A stretch of 64,000 nt of DNA from Poecilobothrus nobilitatus (lineage: Eukaryota; Arthropoda; Insecta; Diptera; Dolichopodidae), in NCBI GenBank assembly GCA_947095535.1, contig OX352774.1, positions 247,529,825 through 247,593,824 of the forward strand. Reading direction: 5' to 3'. Below, in pieces: positions 18,829-32,300 of this stretch. The position numbers and the translations under genes are program-made. Under the pieces are notes generated by a model, which saw only the letters and a program-made list of their open reading frames with translations, made no database searches and was not told the DNA's origin. Numbering within the stretch: the stretch's first letter is position 1; every line of letters starts with the position of its first letter.

Positions 18829-19330
18829 TTTTTCCTAAGAAAGGTGAGAGGTGTTCACCAATGACACCAAGAATTCCTCCTTTGTAGTGTCAGATTCTTA
18901 CTGACTAAACCTACCCCCCCCCCTTTAGCCAATATAATGGAATGAAACTCATAACTGCTAACACAGTATATTGGCTAGGGAGTGGGGATGGGAGAGGTTA
19001 GAATAAGGATGCCTAGATATTGAATTGGGGAGTAGAACACTGTAAGGGAACAATGAATCCGCCTATTAATTTTACTATTTGGCTAACAGTGACTATAACA
19101 ATCAACAACATATAACAGTAGTGTATGCTTCATGAAGTAATAACTGAAGGTCACTCCACTGTCACTGTAGCAGCTATTATTATTGGGTATTAAGTATTAA
19201 CTAATATTATTATTATTCACAACAGAATCAGAGCCAGATTCACAACGAGCAGTAGTATATAACGCTTTCCTTCATGATGTAATCAAAGATAGTTCCATTG
19301 TAGCATTATTATTATTATTATTATTATTGT
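18829..19330 (-). mobile_element. A-tailed retroposon B with ATT array, copy 1
   Basis: It aligns with 46827-47410 along about 500 bases. On the minus strand the element ends CTCACCTTTCTTAGG followed by an A-run, i.e. a poly-A tail at 18829. Just before it is a hairpin built on GACACCAAG on the plus strand with the arm TAGTGTC. The opposite side runs into a TTA/ATT microsatellite at 19310-19328. There is no open frame. It may be a SINE or the 3' end of a LINE. Confidence 0.6.
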
Positions 19331-19959
19331 AAAGTTATTGTGGAAGTTATTATAATCAATAGTTATTTTTATTAAAAAATCTTGAATGAATTGAAACAAT
19401 ACACATTTTTTTTTAAATTTTAAGTTAAATATTTATTAAATTTTATATATTTTGAACAAAAATTTATGATGTAAATCAATTAAATACTTTGGATACAAAA
19501 TACTATTTATTTAAAAAATAATATATATTATAAAATGATAAATAAATAAAATTTAAAAATAAATAAATTGAATTAGGGTTTTAAATAATATAAAATTATA
19601 AATATTTAGTAAAAATTTTATAATGATATTAAAGAAATATTTTTATTATTAAATCTCTAAATTTAATATTTTTTACCTAAACTATCTACTTAATAAATAA
19701 CATTTAAAAAAAAAACACATTATATATTATAACTTATTAGTAAATGGGAACTAGTATATAACTAATTAGAAAATTTGGAAGGACAAGAGAAGGATCGTCT
19801 ATTAAAGTGGTTTACTCTGAAGTGATTTTTAAGATCAAAGTTATACATTGAGAATTTCTTTAAGAAAAATTTAAGCTTCAACAATGAATTATCACATTAA
19901 AAAACTACAATCTGGTAAAATTATTATCATGTAATCGCATGAATACTAAATTAATACAC
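19331..19959. other. AT-rich stretch
   Basis: No feature beyond extreme AT content at 19380-19760. Confidence 0.4.
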
Positions 19960-20590
19960 TAATATTGAAACCATCAGAAGGGATTTTTATAACAATCAGA
20001 AGTAATAGTTTTTGTTTTATTAATAGTTACATATGGGGAAGACTTTATAGTTATTATAACAGTTATTGGGGAAACCAAAATGGTCAAGCTGCAATAGATC
20101 TATCTCAGTTCATTCAGGCTTCACAGGAAATACGAACGAAGACACATAGACCAAATCCATCGTAATCAGACATAGTGTGGATAAAGAGTCAATAAGACTA
20201 ACTCACTATAGTGAAAAAGGCGATAAAGTACTGGGGAAAACCAAGGCAAAAGAAATATGATTCCAGTGATTCCAAATTACTCGAATAACTAGTAAGTCGA
20301 ACGCAAAAAAGACAAAAAATTTTGGAAGTTAAGAAAACACAACGGAAACAGTACGAGTCACATGTCGTCGAGAGCACATGCCGAAGAATAGGTAGAGCTG
20401 ATTCAGGAATATGTAGAGGTTATTGGCATGAGACAAAGATGGTAATAAATGTACTTTACCACTAACTAACGATGGAATTCGAAAGGAGAAGAAATTTGAG
20501 AGAGGCTTACTGGCGCTTGAGCGGAGGAATAATCCGATTCTTTAAGAGTATCGACTGGCTCAATGAGCTGTTATAATAAATTAATATTTT
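19960..20590 (+). pseudogene. Decayed coding relic, probably LINE
   Basis: Base composition rises sharply above its AT-rich surroundings. Fragments read WGRLYSYYNSYWGNQNGQA, then in later frames KYWGKPRQKKYDSS and KTQRKQYESHVVEST. The WGKPRxKKYDSS...KxQRKQYE order recalls the linker between the endonuclease and reverse transcriptase in non-LTR retrotransposons, where a W-[DS] motif precedes a basic helix. Several stops and shifts show that it is dead. The assignment is inference. Confidence 0.3.
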
Positions 20591-23500
20591 TTAAAAAGGA
20601 ATAATCAATCGATCCTAAGTGTAAGGATAGTTATTTATCTTTTCTACCAAACCTACATACCTACAGAAATACCTACATATAAAAATTTATTTTAATAATG
20701 AACATGTATAAATACGTAAATAATCATCAATGAACAAGTGTATTAAGTTTTTATGCATTTTTTTTATACGGTGGATAAAAACAAGAAGAAGATTACTTTA
20801 TATTACAGCAGTTATGACCAATTGAAATAAGTAGGTATATATTGAAGTAGAAATTAGAGAGTATAAAAGGATATTAAAATAAATTAGAAGACTCTTCTAC
20901 AAACATTTATAGATTTTTATTTTTAATTGTTACAATATTTAAAAGTTGTGGATGTTAGCTCAAGTGATCATGCTTGATGATCGTTAATTTTACATTTATG
21001 TTTAATTGGAACTAACAAAGAAATTATACTCCTATTAGACTATTTTAGATAAGTACTAAATCGATAATTTTCAAAAAGAAAATTTAAGAAAATGCTTTAA
21101 GAAATAGGTTTTAGAATCCCTAAAATAAAACCCTTAAATAAACTGTGAGTTGTAGTATAAGGCTTCAAAAAAAAAAAAACAAGTAAAAAAACAATTTTTT
21201 TTTTTAATCAAATATATTTAAAAAATAGTAGATTTTGTGTTTTAAAATTTTTAAATTTCGAAATATTATTTTTTAAACAATTTATTTTTATTTATAGACC
21301 AAATTTTAATTCAACACCCGCTCCCACATTCGGATACACATTAAAATAATTTTATATTTACATATTTTTAATTTAATTAAAATGAAAAGTTTATAATAAA
21401 AATCCAAGAAAAAATTTGAAAAGAATGGGACAACTAACATGTAGCAGTGTTACCACATTTAAGAGATTAAATGTAGCAACTTTGAACAGAAAAAGGTATC
21501 AAATATGAATTTTAGTAATCATATAATTGTCTTAATATCTTTTTCGGAAAAGTGAAAATTTTTTTACTTTAAGTTAGCTCATCTGTTTAATCTCGAAGAT
21601 TCAAGTTCTTAAAACGAAAAGTTCTGTAATAGAAGTCTAGACACAATACCGATCTACTGCTTAAAATCTTTCCATTTCTAAGATCTAAAATATTATATTA
21701 CGTAAAAATTAGGAGCACAAATCAAAAAGTTTATTTTGGATATCTTCCGGTAGGGCAGTCAGATAAATTTTTGGTTAAAATGTTTTAACTTTTGAACAGA
21801 ATAACTTTTAAAAATGAAAAACATAAATTATAACTCATAATTCCTATAATTTTTCACATACATAGGCTTCTCTTTTATATTTTCAGAGTTTCATATATAA
21901 ATATTTTGATACAAATCAGTATTCGATTTGATACAATTCCTTACAAATATTTTCAGCACTATCGCATAGCAGTCTTTAATTTAGTACATTTAAAATAAAA
22001 AAAAAAAATAAAACAAAGCTTCATCTGTGTTGTATGACATACAGTGTCAGTCTGTCATTTGATTTTTAAAAAATAATTATTTTATATTAATATTTTTTTT
22101 TGTGTTTTTTGTCCTTAATTTCTTCACCAATGTTTTGATTTTTTTTTTTTTTTTTTGTCAAATAACTCCTGAGGGTGCGAAAAATAAAACATTAACAAAC
22201 AAAAAAAAAAATTCATCAAGTTTTAAAACAGGTCCCAATTTTCAACTTTCTTTGCTTTTATTTTGCTTATGTTCTTTTTTTCTTTCTCTTTCTTTCTTTA
22301 TTTGTTTTTCTACGAAATTTAACTACTTAGAAACGTCTGACGGGTAAATGTTGACACATTTTTTTTTTTTGAAATTATTTATTTTATCTTTGTCCTGTTC
22401 TATCTGAAATACATAGTTATTTTTATTAGAGCACATCTCAGGCTGGATGACATTTTGTCTTTGCGGAAAAATTAAAATAAAAAGAAAAAAACTTGAAAAA
22501 AAAAATACGGTAATTGTGTCATAAAAATGTGCCAGTATTTAAATGTCCTGAAAAAAAAAAATTTTTTTTTCCTCAACTTAACATCGTCTTAGGTTAAGTT
22601 TTTTTTTGGGTTGGTTTTGTGTTTGGTAATGTTACCGTCATCATTATCATCGTCATTGTAACAAATAAAAAAAAAATGATACTTAAGATACCTATGTATA
22701 CCAAAGATACTTGAAAAAGCATACCTGTGGTATCTGATTATGTGATATATAAAATGACTTCTTGAAAGAATATGTCAGTAGAGTGCAAATGTTTAAAGAG
22801 TGATGGAAATTACTATACATACTGAAAGAATTGATGAACAAAAAAAAATTTCAAAATTTTTTTTTTTTTTTTTGGTTATTCGGTTGAAGAAAAGTAAAAA
22901 AGAACTAGGAGTAAAATAAAGGAGGTGTAGAAAAATATGGTTATTTTTCTGTTCCGAAATAACAATTCTTTGTTAGATATTCCTCAAGCAATTAAATAAT
23001 ACAAAAATAAAATGGATTTTTATCTATATTTCTAATATCGTAATTTTGAAAACAGTGATCCAGAGATTGATCTCGTTCTTGTTTAACAAAAATGATATAT
23101 GTATTAGGAAACAGCTTTTCAAAAGATTTGTCCTACAAAAATTAATTGTCTAAAGTTTTGTTTTACCTTTTAACTAGACCAAGATTTTTGCATACGAAGA
23201 TTTTTGCAGATTAACCAACATTTTTCTTATTTTCTTTTGTTTGTCAGCGTGTGCAGGCTTCTTTTTATTTTCTATTTAGTGCTTAGGATTTGATAATACT
23301 ATTCGGAGGATACACTAGGCGTGGAACTTGAACAGATAGGAAAAACATCTTTTACAAGGATTGTTTGATCAACGGATAAGTCTGTTTGCATCACTTGCAC
23401 ATTGAATGACAAACAAGATATACAAGGAAAATAGGGATATATATGACTGATATCTGTTAGTATAATAGTTTTTATTTACTTTCATTGGTGTATAATATAA

Positions 23501-25130
23501 TTAATGACTATAGCACTTGCTTCATATCTATTATTCTGTATGATTAAGGAAAATAAAATTGAAATTTGGTAGAATGACACTCAGTAAAATTGCAGACATT
23601 TATTACTACTATAACACATCTATATAATAGTAATATTCTTATTTGGAATATATGAATAAGAATATTCGAAAGTAAGTCTTGTTGAAGATAAAAAATTTCA
23701 GAAAATCGATACGTATACAAATAGCATCCATTATATTTGAAAAAAAAAAAAAATCTAATATTATTGCCTCATGTGAAGAACTTAAATAAGATATTGTTAA
23801 TATTTGTTTTTTTTTTTAAAATTCGTGATTTTTTTTTATTCTTCTCCTATCATGCTTGAAGGATGCCTCGTGTTATTAAACCGACAAAAAAAGTATTATA
23901 AAAGAAAAAGTTCTGAATAAAATTGTCTCAGTTTTCAGCCTCCAATTAAGAGAAAAAAAATTTTCTTTTACATTTTTCTTTTATTCTTTTAGAACAATAT
24001 ACTTTTGTTAGAAATTTGTTGATTCAGATTTTTAAGGTTGATGATGCCAAGAAAAAGGGAAAATTATTTTGTGATTGCACAAGCGGCAATTCTAGATTTA
24101 TAAAAAAAAAAAATGGAGCGGAATATTTTGTTTTTATTTTTTTTGCTTTTTGTTTGTGCAATAAAAAATTTTTCTGTAAGCAATTTATTTGCAAAAAAAA
24201 AAAAATTGTTTTGAAATTTTTGTATGTGCATCATAAAAAAATGAGAACAGTTTTTTATCCATTTTCATCGTTCATTAGTAAAATATCGTACATTTTTTTT
24301 TTGAGCGTAAAGATTTTGTTGTTGTTTTTGGGATGAAGTCAATTGAAGCAAAACTTGAAAATCTTTTATATAAAATATTCTGTTTTTTTTTTGTTTTTGT
24401 AAGGTGTGACAGGTGATTTTTACTATTAAATTTCAATGTTGAAATTGATATAATGTTGATGATAGTAACGATGATAGGAAACTGTGAATGTAAAAAACAA
24501 ATTAAAAAAAGTAGAAGAAAAGTTTTTCTATATACAATTTTTTATACTTTTTCGGTACATTTTTATATGAATTGTGATATTAAATATTATTTAAAGAAAT
24601 TCTAACCTTAGGAAATGTTAAAGTTTATGGAAATAATCTAAAACAATTATCTGCAGTTTTAAAGAGAAATTTTGTGACAGAATTTATTAGGTTTAAAATT
24701 TTGTATATAGATTGAAAGAAATATTTTTCAGAATGACAGATCAAAAGAATAAAGATGAATTAGTATTATGGGACAAAATATTTATATACACATATATAAA
24801 TACATTAAGTTTGTATATTGGTATTTATTAACACCTGACGAGAAAAATACATAACGCACAGCAGAACGATAGAAAAGTTTACTGGAATTTACTGATTTTG
24901 ATGATCATTTACTGATTTTAATTTTATAGACTTATGCTTTTTATTAGTTTCGGTTATATTTTTAGACCGAAAAAGAAATGTCTTCACTCTCGATCAGATT
25001 ACTTCAATTTAAAGAACTTTGCTTGAAATCTATATTGATACGCATATTAAAAGCTAACCGAATAATGTGAACTTCTACAAAATAATAAGAAATTAGGTTA
25101 GTAAGTTCTTAAATGTATAACTTATTCAAC
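20591..25130. other. Long AT-rich stretch without recognised genes
   Basis: There are many poly-T and poly-A runs (for example 22140-22156, 22857-22873, 23740-23753). The open frames at 22102-22347 and 24016-24336 are composed of Phe/Lys-rich low complexity and lack splice sites or homology. A less AT-rich patch at 23230-23420 and a short palindrome at about 21452-21476 are the only local departures. Confidence 0.45.
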
Positions 25131-25409
25131 AACTGCCCAACCTAAATAACATCGTCCGACGTATAACGTCTGTCAAAATTTGTTCATGCCCATACATTTT
25201 ACATGAATCTTACCGAAATACGCGACGTATAAACACTGAATATTCAAATTTCCAATTTTAACACGACGTTTTTTTTTGTTATGTTTATATTTTTTTAATA
25301 TAGCTTTCATATTTTAGATTGACATACGCCGGCGTTTTATTTCGGAAGACGTCAACATATAAACGTCCGGCGTTTATACGTCGAACGTTTTTATTTAGGT
25401 TGGGCAGTT
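25131..25409. mobile_element. MITE with 18-bp terminal inverted repeats
   Basis: The left end AACTGCCCAACCTAAATA (25131-25148) is the exact reverse complement of the right end (25392-25409). Subterminal CG-rich blocks (CGTCCGACGTATAACGTC on the left, CGTCCGGCGTTTATACGTCG on the right) are also inverted relative to each other. They stand out in this AT-rich DNA. It is 279 bp with no open frame, hence a non-autonomous DNA transposon. The target-site duplication is unclear. Confidence 0.85.
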
Positions 25410-25739
25410 AGAATAATTTCTTGTTTTTCAGTAGGTATAAGTATGTATAATATTACTCACTAACTTACCTCGTTGGATACTCTCACCTCTAAAGCAATAA
25501 ATACAATTTCGACGATGCACCATCAACCACCAACGAAATTAGCTTCGCCCAACAATTTTTCGCCAAATGAATCACAATTGTAGCGAAACAAAAAATTAAA
25601 TTATACTTAGTTGTTTATTCAAAATAAATAACCTTTTTAATTTTTGCTGCTTAGAGATAAATGTTAAACCCGACCAATAGTGAAAAAAATAAATAATATT
25701 TTAATCTCGACGGCAAAGAGTTTAAATGGAGTAGCCATT

Positions 25740-25985
25740 CAACTCAATTATGAGTAAATACATAAAAATACATTATGTTTTAATTTTTAAGTTGTGAATT
25801 TTTCATCGATGGTCGGAGTTGTATTTATAGCTTTAATTTTGATGACGACGAATTGTCAGTTAAACATCGATAGTCTCAACTCTAAATTGTGAGTAATTAT
25901 GTATGCATAAGAATGCATAATATGTTTTAATTTTTTAGGCGCGAATTTTTCATCGATGGTCGGACTGTGTTTATTACTTAAAATT
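25740..25985. repeat. Tandem duplication, about 138-bp unit
   Basis: Two diverged copies share GAATTTTTCATCGATGGTCGGA (at about 25797 and 25945), preceded in both by GAGTAA, a run of ATGCAT-like steps and ATGTTTTAATTTTT. The first copy also carries a partial CATCGATAGTC echo near 25866. Confidence 0.7.
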
Positions 25986-26639
25986 AAAACCAAATGTCCC
26001 ATAAGTAGTTTATCACTTAATTAAAATTTATTAAAAGTAATGGTTGAAAATTCGAATCATTAATTTAAATTATATTTAATTTAAATGATAAATCACTGCT
26101 ATAATTATAAGAAGGGTAAAAATTTTTATCTTTTTATTTTGGTTACAATTTATGTCAAGAATAATACTATGCGGTATAAGTTATTATACCCTTTGATGCA
26201 ATTTCCTTGAATTCTTCAAGTTTTTAGTTTTTCCCATTTGACTTTGATAGATTATAGTAGTTTCAAGTTCAAATATATTAGATGTGATTTTGATTTATGA
26301 GAAATGTTTGAATTATGTGTACATAATTATGTATATGGGTTTGTTGGATTCGAATAAGAAAAGAACATATGCATAAAAATATGGTGTTGAAATCTATCTA
26401 GGACTATATTTTGAAAAGATTTTGGTTAACTTAAAAAGGTTTAATAACTATGAATAAAATCTGAAGTCAAATATTAAAAAAAGAAAATGACAAAATGTTT
26501 TTGTAGAAATTATTACGTTAGGTCATATTTTTATTATTTTTTTTTTTGGAAAATGGCTTTTGTTTAAATAAAATAAAAGGATATGAAAAAAAAATATTTT
26601 TTTTAGAATAAAATATTAAAATTGTGTAGCATTAAAAAT

Positions 26640-27020
26640 TTTAAAAGAATCTTTTTCTCTTTCCAAAACCCTATTAAGAGCTTGTATAGTTACATTATTA
26701 TATGATGAGATTCTTTACATACTGCTGTCATCTATTTTGATCTGACCAATATCCAGAATATTGAATTCGCACTCTTCTTTCGTTTATTATTCTTCTCACT
26801 ACCAGTCTCCGTATTTTACTTGATTGTTTGGCATTGTGATCAAAATTATTGAGGTAGCATTGGCTCATTTTCTTCAGAAGTTTTAATTTTATGTTAGATT
26901 TTTTTAAGATGGTAATATTTATAGGATGTTAATGTCCATGATACTGTAAGAAGCCTACGATACACCTATAGCTCAAAACTTTCTATCCGCTTTAGTTCTG
27001 ACTGCTTCATGATTCACGTT
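26640..27020 (-). pseudogene. 3'-terminal relic of a non-LTR retrotransposon
   Basis: On the minus strand from 27010 the sequence reads MKQSELKRIESFEL, stop, VYRRLLTVSWT. This matches the well-known segment downstream of the reverse transcriptase in many LINEs, where RxEAFEMWxYRRML is followed by I/VSW. The TAG stands where the family has TGG (Trp). The frame decays further downstream to about 26640. The rest of the element is absent. Confidence 0.6.
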
Positions 27021-28299
27021 TCAGCGGTTACTATTTACATAAATAAGAGCATTTCCGATTCACAATATAAATAACATATGATATATTTTTATATTTGAGT
27101 TATAAGGTATATAATGAAAATTGTTTGTAAATATTAAGATATTTAAATATCTGTGAGTTATAAGATAAAGGTTTAAAATTGATTTTTTTTTTCATTTTGT
27201 ATTTGTTTTGTTATACTTACGTTCATATTTTTCATTATTGATATATAAATTAGCTTAGTCATTAATTATTATTTAGATAATCATTCATTTGAATCTAATA
27301 ATAAAAGGTGCGTGAATCAGGTTAAAAATTTGAATGACTGTGCGATCCATTCGTTGACTACAGATTTTAATTCATAATTAGACGTAAAATATTAATAACA
27401 TTATGGAATTAAAAAATTTTGATGAAAATCTATATTTATTTATTAATTAAATTTTTTTTTTTAATTTGGTTAGAGTTCTAAATAAATTTTGTTATTTTTT
27501 TTTGAATAATTTTCTCTTCCTTACAAAAAAAAATAAATAAATTAAAATTCAAAGAAATTTTTTTTTTTTTTTTCTAAATATGTTCAATCATCAGAAAATA
27601 TTCAATTTTATTCGATTTAATGGTGTATAACTGAAAATTTCAATACTTAAATAAATTATGCTTTTTTTTTTACATATATTTACATTTACATTTATATACA
27701 TTTCTTTAGAGAAAATTTATACAAAGAAAAAAAAAAAACATAAAATATGATTTAATAAAAATAAAAAAAAAAATATATATTTATATTTATTATATTTTTG
27801 GATATGGTTAAGAACATCCAAAGAGAAACGGTTATTTGGAAATGTTTAACGATTTTCCATTAAAAATTTAAAGTAATTTTGTATGGAAGCATAATTCTAT
27901 TTATGTTTTAATGAAAATTTTATCTATATTTAATAATTTAATTAGAAATTTTTAACGAAAGATAATCAATAAATCAATCATGTTCTTATTTAACATAATA
28001 TCATAGACATATACCATTTATCAAATTCCATTTACTTTTAAATGCAGTTTTATTCTATATTTTCTGATATATAATCAATTTGTTAAAAAGAAGATTAAAA
28101 ATGAAAGAAAAAAAAAATTTATATCGAATTAAATTCAAATTATAACTTCTTTTTATTATAGCTGGAGCTCAAATTAAATACACTCTGTAGTAACTAATAT
28201 GTCCAGTGTAAATGTATAGTATAGTTTATTAATTGATATTGAACTAACCGGAAAATGATTAAATAAGCTAAGACTGATGTGTAGGATTAAATTATCTCT
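27021..28299. other. AT-rich stretch
   Basis: No gene or clear repeat. Poly-T at 27558-27574 and short TA runs near 27770. Confidence 0.4.
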
Positions 28300-28460
28300 C
28301 AGATATTGAATCAAATGCATAAAACAGAACTGGAACTTAATTCTCATTTTTGCACTCGAAAATTACGCTTCAATTGGTATTTTTTGTTTGAAAAAGTTAG
28401 ATTAGTTTTTTTTTTCAAGCTCAGTTTTTTTGCATTCGATCCTTGAAATTGACTTTTTTG
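28300..28460. mobile_element. Foldback repeat C, copy 1
   Basis: The left end TTGAATCAAATGCATAAAAC and the right end (TTTTTTTGCATTCGATCC) are imperfect inverted repeats. The same arrangement and the intervening order recur at 45090-45245. It is a small MITE-like palindromic element. Confidence 0.5.
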
Positions 28461-28599
28461 ATTCAATTTTTTTCTGCAATTTTAAAAATAGACCTTCCAG
28501 CTAGCTAAACTTTTCGCCTAGTTTTTGAACCAGTATATGAATTACAATTTACAAAAAAAAAAATATACTTTAAATATTTCCACAAATTAAAATATTTTT

Positions 28600-29372
28600 C
28601 AGAATAAGTTTCTTTTGTCGGTGAAGAGACGGCTATATGGGAAGCAATAAACATGACCAAACAGAGTGGTGAAAAGAAATACAACATCTTGACAGACTGT
28701 CTGAGTGTAGTCAAAGCTGTTAAAAACACAGGGACACGTAGGGATCCCAGGGAACACATTTGCTGACAAAGAAGCTAAATTGGCTATTTCAAGTCCTACT
28801 CTTACAATTACAGTAAAATCATTAAACTATGCCTATAAAGAAATCAACAACTTAATAAAAAACAGAAGACAGACATATATACAACAGCACCATTATTTTC
28901 ATAAGTAAACATAGTCCTGACGCAAACAATACAAATCTTCTCAATAACAACAGAGAGCTGGGAGTGAAACTTAGCAGAATAAGGGTAGGATGCACACTAG
29001 CAAACCACAAACACCTGTTTGATAACAGTATTCAGCTACGCTGTTTCTTCTGTAATGAAAGACTAACAGTGGAACACATATACCTAGAATGCCCAGAAAC
29101 CACTAGATTCTGGAAGCACAAAAGATCCCCGATGGAAGCGTTAGCAGCCAGCAATGTAGGTCACTGTATAGCGAAAACAAGAGTGCTTCTGCAAAACTTT
29201 AGAATATGGGACAACATTTAACAACAAAGTAAAGATGAAAGAATCAAAAATAAAAAGAATCAAATGTAATATGTAATATAGTTCGCCCACATGTCTAATA
29301 GGCAAAGGGCCCCAAAAATATCGGCTGTCATTTATGCCAGTTCGGTAGAAATAATAAAATAAAATAAATAAA
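28600..29372 (+). pseudogene. Non-LTR retrotransposon relic: RNase H and C-terminal CCHC finger
   Basis: The frame at 28623 reads ETAIWEAIN...ILTDCLSVVKAV, an RNase H core. A deletion and frameshift follow, then IPGNTFADKEAKLA, the C-terminal RNase H motif. After another frameshift the stretch to 29221 reads SRIRVGCTLANH...CFFCNERLTVEHIYLECP. This is the Cys-Cys-His-Cys knuckle typical of the end of I- and Jockey-group elements. The stop at 29219-29221 is followed by a 3' untranslated tail ending in AATAAAATAAA at 29353-29372. It is a 5'-truncated, dead copy on the same strand as the host gene. Confidence 0.8.
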
Positions 29373-32300
29373 TAGAATAAGTTTTTTTTCGTCTAAATTC
29401 TTTAGTCTTTACAAAAAAAAAAATAAAATGTTTGGTTACAGTATTTATGCATGTATTAGTTTCTAAAATTTTAATTTTCATTTACATTTTAATGTTTAGG
29501 CTATTAATCGGCCTTTTATTAAACCAATTTTACAGTATAACAATATGTTGTCATTTTTTTTGGTCAATTGTTTCTCATTTAATGTTGTCCTTCCATTAGA
29601 TACATTTAATGTTCACATATTTTATTTTCTTGTCATTATTGGGACAAGAAAAATTCTTTTGTACTATTTTCTCAGTAATAATATATAAATTTTCTTTTGA
29701 TGTGTTGTTTTTTTGTTTTTGTTTTTTTTTTTTTTTTTCTACAGAATTTTTATATGTTTGTTATCAGTTTTTTACGCCAGAATGATCATAAGATTTTCTA
29801 CGACGAAAAAAAAAACAAAAAAAAATCTTTAAATATGTATACGAATTTCCTTTTTTCCTGTTTTAGGTTTTTTTTTCTTATTGAAAGTTTATAACTTAAA
29901 GGAATAAATACAAGCTAATAAACCTTTTTCTTTTTTTTTTTCTTGTTTTGAATTTAAAAGGGAAAAAATAAAATAAAATAAAACGAATTAGATAAATAAA
30001 ATGAAATAATAAAATATAAAATAATAAAAAGAAAACAAAAAAAAAAAAAAATAATAAGGAAACATTAAAAGAGAGAATCAATAAAAAGAAAGAGATAGAA
30101 ACAAGTGATGAGATAAAAAGATGTTTGAATCATAAAGACTGAAAAATAATAAAAAAATTGAAAAGAAAAAACAAAAGAAAGAAGTAAAAAAAGTCCATTT
30201 CAAATTCAAATCCATGACAACATATCAATATATCAAACAACAATATATCCGATATAAACAAAATCAAGTCCAAGCACATAAAAAAAAAAAACAAAAAAAT
30301 AAAATTTTTTTTTATTCTATCTCTTTTTTTAAGCAATTTGACTTTTGTCCTCTCTCTTTTTTAATGTACATATTTATTTTTTTTTATTGTTGTTTTTTTT
30401 TTTTTTTTTTTGTGCTCACATAATTCAATTTAAAATTTTTTCTTTCCTTTGTATGTAAATTCTTATTTATTTTTAATCCTTGAGGTGAATAATAACCTAC
30501 TAAAGGTTAATCATAAGGTGGATTTTTGTTAGGGGTAATTTTTTTATATGTAATATGTATGTATGCATGTAGTGATTGTATGTGGTGTTAAAATTTCTCT
30601 TTGATTTTCAATGTCAAGATTTTATTTTTGTATTTTTATATTTGTATTTGAATTGAAGCAGAAGGAAACAGAATTGGAGATGAATAATATATGTACAAAA
30701 AACAAAAAAAAAAAAAAAATTTAATAATACTGTTGTTTGATCTTTAAAATATGTTTTGTTTTTTTTTTTTTTCCTACTTGATATGTTTGTATGCATGTGT
30801 ATATATAAATTTATTTGTTATATCAAAGGAATTTTTTATTTTACAAACTCCAGATAATTCAATTGAAAAAAAACAAAAAAAAGTTTTGATTGAATTGAAT
30901 AAAAAATCCTTTTTTTTTTGTTTTTTTAGAAGAATCATTTTCACAAGTTGTATTTCGATTGTAAACACATGATAAATAAAAGTAAAAGTATTTGCTATAT
31001 ATACTTTTATAGTTTTTTTTTTTTTTTGTGAAAGGATTCATCAATTTGATTATAGTTTAATATATAGAAAATTATATAATTAAATGTAATTATGTGTAAT
31101 GGAACTTAGGTATAAAATGTTTTTTTTTTTTTTTTAATAAAGTGTTACTACAGTATAGAATAATTAAATGTATGTATGTATAATTGTATACGTATAGAAC
31201 TGAACTTCTTTTTGATGTTTAAGTTAATTAAATTATAAGCAATTTCTTACATTGCAATTACATTAAGGTGTTTATAATAAACATAGGATAATGAGAAATA
31301 TACGTATAGGATAATGAAAAGGATTGGTAAGAAAATTAAATTGTCAATATCTTATTTTAGAAATCAATAGTAGTATCGTAAATTAAATGGGAAAATAATA
31401 AATTTAATTAAATTAGATAGGTATATATTATGTACAGTTACAAACGACTGCTTAACTCTGTAATAGAAAGGATCATTTAAAATAAATGTTTTGCAATAGA
31501 TAGAATTAAATAAAAGAATTGAGTTACTTTTTTTTTTTTTTTATATATAAAATGATAATTTTTAAATGTTATATAAAAAGAAGTCTTATGTTTGTTAAAG
31601 GATAAAAGAAAATTATAAACAAATAATAAAATTATATGATGTCAATTCATAAAAATTTGTTTCATTAGAAAAAGGATACAAAATATCTTTTTTTTTTTTT
31701 TTCTTGATTGATTTTATTTTACTTTTCAACTATAACTTAAACCATTCGGTTCAAAAAAACAAGGTCTGATACTTATATACATGTATATATGTGTAAAACA
31801 AAAATATCTTCTTTTTCATAAAATAAAAATTTAGGTTATTTTTATTGAATTTTTTCTTACCACTTTATTATTATTTTTTTGATCACATAAAATATAAGTA
31901 AAGTTTTCTTTATGTTATTGATCATTATGTGAATGTGGGTGAATAATCAAATGGTGCAAAAAGTTAAACAAAATAAATTGAAAAAAAAAAAAATTCAAAT
32001 ATATATACACACATGTATAATTTTTAAAAGGATTTCTGAAACTGATAGAAATATTATTTTAGTTAAGGTTTTTTTTTTTTTATTTTGTCCTTTTTTTGTT
32101 TTTAACATATCATAATATTGAATATAATAATTTTTGCATTTATTTTTATTTTTTTAAAGGTCATTTATTATATTTTTTAGGGTTTTTATTTTTTGTTAAG
32201 TTTTTTGGTTTTGTAATAGAAACAGAATGATTGAAAATTAAAAGAGCGTGGGCTTTTAAAATGAATAAAATTATAAGCTAGAGTATATGAGTCCTAGGTA

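Noticed and set aside
24016..24336. 106-codon plus-strand frame
   Set aside because: Built from poly-A/poly-T (KKK and FFF runs). Short Cys-containing parts match nothing known to me.
29697..31044. Cluster of overlapping frames on both strands
   Set aside because: Homopolymer-driven low-complexity peptides with mutually overlapping frames.
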